Source: Harpalus rubripes | Lineage: Eukaryota > Arthropoda > Insecta > Coleoptera > Carabidae | Direction: 5' to 3' | Assembly: GCA_963082715.1 (NCBI GenBank) | Contig: OY720456.1 | Coordinates: forward strand, 17,001,610-17,065,609 | DNA length: 64,000 nt | Part shown: one piece after another, positions 59,585 through 64,000 of the stretch | Layout of the letters: each line of letters opens with the position of its first letter | Position numbering within the stretch: position 1 is the first letter of the stretch | Notes under the pieces: generated by a model | Told to the model about the DNA's origin: nothing | Database searches by the model: none | What the model saw: the letters and a program-made list of their open reading frames with translations, nothing else | Position numbers and translations under genes: made by a program

Positions 59585-59755
59585 GACCGTGTCTTTGCTC
59601 AAAAAATTTGGTGGTTTAACATATTTTAAGGTCCCTATAATACAATTTTACAATTTGATGATATGTGCACGTGTGTGTCATATACACATTTATGAAGAAC
59701 TATAATTAGACTTTAGTCAACCTGACGTGGCGCTGTACTTCAAGCTCTTAATAAA
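59585..59755 (-). repeat. Helentron-like superfamily fragment
   Basis: CTCAAAAAATTTGGTGG, ATATTTTAAGGTCCCTATAA and a TG-rich tract follow family A order but are truncated. It lies directly after family A copy 5. Confidence 0.5.
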
Positions 59756-59935
59756 TTCCCATATAGTGCGTTAGCACAAACCTGAAAATAATAAGTAATA
59801 ACAATAAGAGCTCAGCTGACTTATTCCACTCTCTTAGCAACATTTTTACTAACCATACATCTGCATACAGCAAATATTCCTCACTCCTTACATATTGAAG
59901 TGACCGATTTTACAGTAATAATTACGCAACAATGT

Positions 59936-60106
59936 TCCGTCGCCACACATTCTTGTTCAAACCCCGTTCTTTTGCCACGTCCACATTCATCATTGCATTC
60001 ATAATTCATACATAAGAGCCCAGCTGAGAAGAACATGTATGAATGCGATTATGAATGTGACCGAGGAGAAAAAATTATGCTTAAACAGGAATGTGTTGCG
60101 GAGGAT
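59936..60106. mobile_element. 171-bp hairpin MITE
   Basis: CGCCACACATTCTTGTT at the left pairs with the complement in AACAGGAATGTGTTGCG. Inner CATTCATAATTCATACAT also pairs with ATGTATGAATGCG. No coding capacity. Confidence 0.6.
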
Positions 60107-62189
60107 GATTGATGCATGATTATCTATTATTGTGGTCCAAGTGCGAAATTAACACTAAAATACACGATAACACTCCGCAAAGCTCGCCAAAATACTAGCT
60201 AAAGTAAAACTTTACAGAGTCTTATTTCAAAATTTAACTTGACGTACTAATCTGTCAAATTTGAATTATTAACCTAAACTTCCAACTTTTATTAAAAAAA
60301 GGTACATATTGCAATCTTTCTTTCACTGGATATTCTATGTTCACATACCAATGAACTCGATGAAGACTACGTCAAACTAATCATTTTTAAGTTATTGGTA
60401 AACTGGAACGTGCAAACAAATAAGCTATGTTTGTGCTGTTAATGTATTTGACAAATCTTATGACATTTGACAGTACTTTTGTTACCATTTATGTTTTTAA
60501 CTATACTCTATCCGTTTTAACTATAGACTAGATGCGCGGCCGCTTTTACGTGTATTAAATAAAGAATTAAAATTTTGGCGCCATTCCTGGATTTAAAAAA
60601 TCTTTCAAATTGACATTGACATTGTTTTTATGCATACAATTACTTATAATCTCCGTACCTTTCTCTACATGTCGGCGAAAGGGGCATGCATAAATGAAAA
60701 CCACATTATTCAAATAAATTTTAAAGAAAAGAACGTAAAATAAAAATATAATTCACCTTTGAATTATAAATATTTACTCTCTGAAATATATACATTATAT
60801 GTATATTCTAAACAAATTTCTTTGTTCCTGGGGTGTATACGCCTTTTTTGCCCGCTTCGGAGGGCCTTTCCTTTTAGATGTTGTAAAACATTGGCAGAAC
60901 CAGGTTCAGGATTTTTATCCATAATATTAACGAAGAGAACAATAACAAAACTAACGAAAAACTAAGAAAACGCGCACAAAGAAAACTATGTAATATGAAA
61001 TATAACGATAAAACACTATGAAAATTATATGAACGAAAAAAACAATAATGTAATCAACAATCAGAACTGAACAGAAATTAATAATATGTAATTAATCGTG
61101 TGCAATTGACTTTGTTGACTTTTATTTATTTTATGTCAGACGGCATAACATAAATCAAAATAACTGATACAATTGTCAAGTAAATTTAAATTTCACATCA
61201 ATTATTTTACTGCGTAAACTCGGTTCACGTTTGAACCAATCAGAGAGCTAGAATCTTAGGCCCTGTCTCATCCAACGCTCTATAGTTAAAAGTATTTTTT
61301 ATTACTCATATGGTTTATTCTTATTCTCTTCGGCTGTCGCCTCGAAGAATAAATTACATATTAGTAGTAAAAAATTATACTTTAGTGCCTAGGTATGCAT
61401 ATAACTATTTTTCTACAAATTTATTAAAAGTAGGCTTTTTTTTGGGCTAAAATGTTTATTTATAACTTTTTTGTATACTTGTGTAAATGAATACAAACTT
61501 TACACAATGTACTGTAACGGGCATCTTTTATAAAACAAATAATACAGAAAATATAGGATGATTTCATTAGACTAATTAATATTTATGAAAAATATTTATG
61601 CAAACCAGAATAATTCATTATTTGATATTGATTAATTGAAGTAGCCTTCTATCTATTTCTATTGTCACCCTGACATTTCAGTTTGGCTAATAACAAGTGA
61701 AGGTCGTTGAGGGTGATATAGGCGCCAGCATCAGTGGCTCCTCTCGCGGTCGGTTATTAAATTACATGTCCCTTTTTTGCTGAGCGCGCACCGACGTTGA
61801 CGAACTGACGTCTCAGATGGCCATGAATATAATACGAGCGCGCAGAAGGGTGCTTCTCCTAACTCCATTGTTTGTGATTTCATCTGTCATTGCGACTAAA
61901 TTGATGAATTGAGATCTTCGCTACCTATTCCATTTCCTTTGGAGAATATGTCGCTAATGTATTATTATTACTCATTTATATTCTAGGTTACTGTTACATT
62001 CCACATTAATGACAAAATTTTGACGAAAGATAATGTGTACTCACATACGAATAATTTTGATATGTAGCAAATTAACATCCTTAATTAGAATATTTACAAC
62101 ACCATCTTATTTTTTTACGTAGACTCGTGAAAAATAAAAGATCTAAAAATAACAATTTTATGCTATTCCAGACATTTCTAAAAATTATT
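60107..62189. other. No gene recognised
   Basis: AT-rich. A somewhat GC-richer segment at 61690-61870 has no long frame. ATTACTCATATGG at about 61310 resembles 25085, hinting at a shared dispersed repeat. Confidence 0.4.
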
Positions 62190-63073
62190 TATATTTTTGG
62201 GGAATAAGCACGATTTAGAATCTCCACAAGCAGTGCTGTCTTAACACATGGGCCCGGTGGACCACAACACGTTTTTTTTTTCTTTTTTGACAATGATATC
62301 TGTGTGGGTGGATGTCTGTGTGTTCATGGCCATTTTTTCCTCCATGATAACTCTTATAACAAACCTCCAAAAATTTCCATCTTCCGTATTTAGCTTTTTA
62401 CATTCATATAAAGAGTTGATTAGATTTTGGGTAAAAGTGAACAACTTTACTTGAAGCCCATAACAGTTTTCAATGAAAAAACTATATTAAAATATAATCC
62501 AATACTTTTCAGTTTTATTATTTTAGACTTTTATATCAAAGGACAACAACATATTAAATTTTGATTAAAATTTATAAGCGGGAAGTGAATTTCTGAACAG
62601 ATTTTCGTGAAAAATATATATTGATATAATCCAAAACTTTTCATATTTGGTATTTAAGACTTTTATATTAATAAAAATGACATATTAGATTTTATCTAAA
62701 ATTGATAAACCGGAAGTGGTACTTTACTGGAAGCTCTAAACAGGTTTTCTTGAAAAAATATATTCATATATTTTCAAAAACTTATCAAATTTGGTATTTA
62801 AAACTCGCATATAATTTGAAACAACATAGATTTTGACTACTTGGTTAAACCGGAAGTGGTACTTAATTGCAACTCTTAACAGATTTTCGAGGAAAACAAT
62901 AAAATTTGATCTAAAATTTTGTATTACAGAATTTTCTATTTATTGGAACAACACATTAGATTTGGTTTACAATTAACAAACGATCAACCGGAAAAGATAC
63001 TTTACTTAAAGCTTGTTGCTATTTTAAACATGGAATTGGCGGGAGGTAATGTGCTGGCACATCATATTTTTTT
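62190..63073 (-). mobile_element. Helentron-like repeat, family D copy 1
   Basis: The left part holds ACAATGATATCTGTGTG and a TG-rich stretch. The body contains five tandem modules of about 131-148 bp, each with a GGAAGTGGTACTTTACT-like core. The right end is GGCGGGAGGTAATGTGCTGG with a slightly altered ACATCATATTTTTT. The hairpin end is not recognisable on the left. Confidence 0.75.
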
Positions 63074-63455
63074 GTATAAATATTGTACTCCGATGAATAT
63101 TTGATATTTTAGGTAATAATCAAAATTTTGATTGCAAATTATAAAACTATGTATAATTTATTTATATTCATTTGTTTCAAACTAAAATAATGCAACAATT
63201 ATTAAATTTATGGGATGAAAACGATGATTATGAAAATGGAGCAAATGGAACACAACTACACTATAATTACATATTTGTTTATTTGCAGAACTATAATTAC
63301 ATAATTTAGTTTTGAAAAATTCATTCAATCCAAATAAGTATATTTTTATTTGAACGCACAGTAGGTGACGACATTGAAAATGATATTTGAAAAGTTTCAG
63401 TGCTGAATACGATCAGAATATTTTGGAATGATGATAATGCTTTTACCTTATAAAT
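63074..63455. other. No gene recognised
   Basis: AT-rich spacer; nothing supported. Confidence 0.4.
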
Positions 63456-64000
63456 TTAACACGTTAAGTGCCACCATTCAATAATAATTGGTCCCATTTT
63501 TTCACTGTAAATGATTGCAAGAATTCATTATAAAGTATCAGATTATGAAATTAATTGATTTTACGTTAATTAGAATAAAATTAATTTGTGGTGACACATA
63601 GGTCTCATTCGGCCTCCAGTTTTTAAAATTGTCCATTACGGCCGTGTGAGACCAACGTGCCACCTCACCATTACATGTCTGATATGTTCATATTGTCCAA
63701 TACGGCCAAGTGAGACCAACGTGTCGCCTCACCATGCCATGTCTAAACCATGTTCATAACTCCAATAGTAATATTTGACTAAATGTATTTTATATATTAA
63801 ATAATTTTTTCACTAAATACGAATATATATACTTCCAAATTACTATCTGTATAACCCTAAATTTATGGTTTCACAAAATTAGTAGGCCAAACACGGTTTC
63901 TCACACGTTAAACCGCACTCTACCCTCTTACATAAGTTTCAATGCAATTTTCAAAACCAGTGAGGCACCACGCAACCGAACATGTAAATTGACATTATGA
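63456..64000. repeat. Unassigned repeat with 64-bp tandem and inverted units
   Basis: 63629-63692 and 63693-63757 are two tandem units around TACGGCCGTGTGAGACC. An inverted partial unit (GGTCTCATTCGGCC) lies at 63601-63614. Upstream, TTAACACGTTAAGTGCC could be a piggyBac-type end, but the element would run out of the window. Confidence 0.5.

Noticed and set aside
1..64000. CRISPR arrays, rRNA or bacterial operons
   Set aside because: No spaced direct repeats of CRISPR type, no rRNA signatures, and the composition and transposons are eukaryotic.

Overview
This is an AT-rich arthropod nuclear window, almost certainly insect. The one host exon encodes the first Ig-fold half of a Beaten-path (Beat) family protein, a family I know from insects. 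The transposon mix (non-LTR elements with endonuclease plus RT, Penelope-like elements, piggyBac, hAT and Harbinger-like miniature elements, tRNA-derived SINEs) and the long empty stretches suggest a large, repeat-swollen genome. A beetle is plausible, but the sequence does not prove the order.

Layout. 1-3.1 kb: 3' part of a non-LTR (Jockey/CR1-like) retrotransposon, broken by one stop and inserted into an older repeat. 3-11 kb: miniature transposons, including a TTAA-flanked piggyBac-like element and the first Helentron-like repeats. 11.1-15.5 kb: two 5'-truncated Penelope-like copies joined head to head, giving an almost identical inverted repeat of about 1.75 kb per arm. 15.5-36 kb: palindromic and terminal-inverted-repeat (TIR) elements, a probable gypsy-type LTR with a TATA/TCAGTC promoter, an RTE-type remnant and a hAT-like element. 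36-48 kb: more of the same, including a hAT element with a perfect 8-bp target duplication. 48237-48442: the Beat exon. 48.4-64 kb: presumably intron, again filled with transposons.

No complete host gene is present. The Beat exon has a clear acceptor and donor, but no partner exon was found within the window. If the gene continues on the + strand, its downstream intron exceeds 15 kb.

The dominant signal is one repeat superfamily with about 13 copies covering roughly 10 kb, sorted here as families A to E. Families A to C share a terminal hairpin, a matching subterminal inverted repeat at the other end, a (TG)n tract after a common block, an internal ACCGGAAGT module and a TGTGCTGGCCACATCAG terminus. 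The hairpin stems covary between families together with the repeat at the far end. This looks like non-autonomous Helentron (DINE-1-like) architecture. Other notable points are a LINE and two SINEs sharing a 3' tail, hammerhead-like cores in two repeat families, and nested insertions whose empty sites lie elsewhere in the same window. For Helentron-like elements the strand is given with the hairpin as the 3' end.
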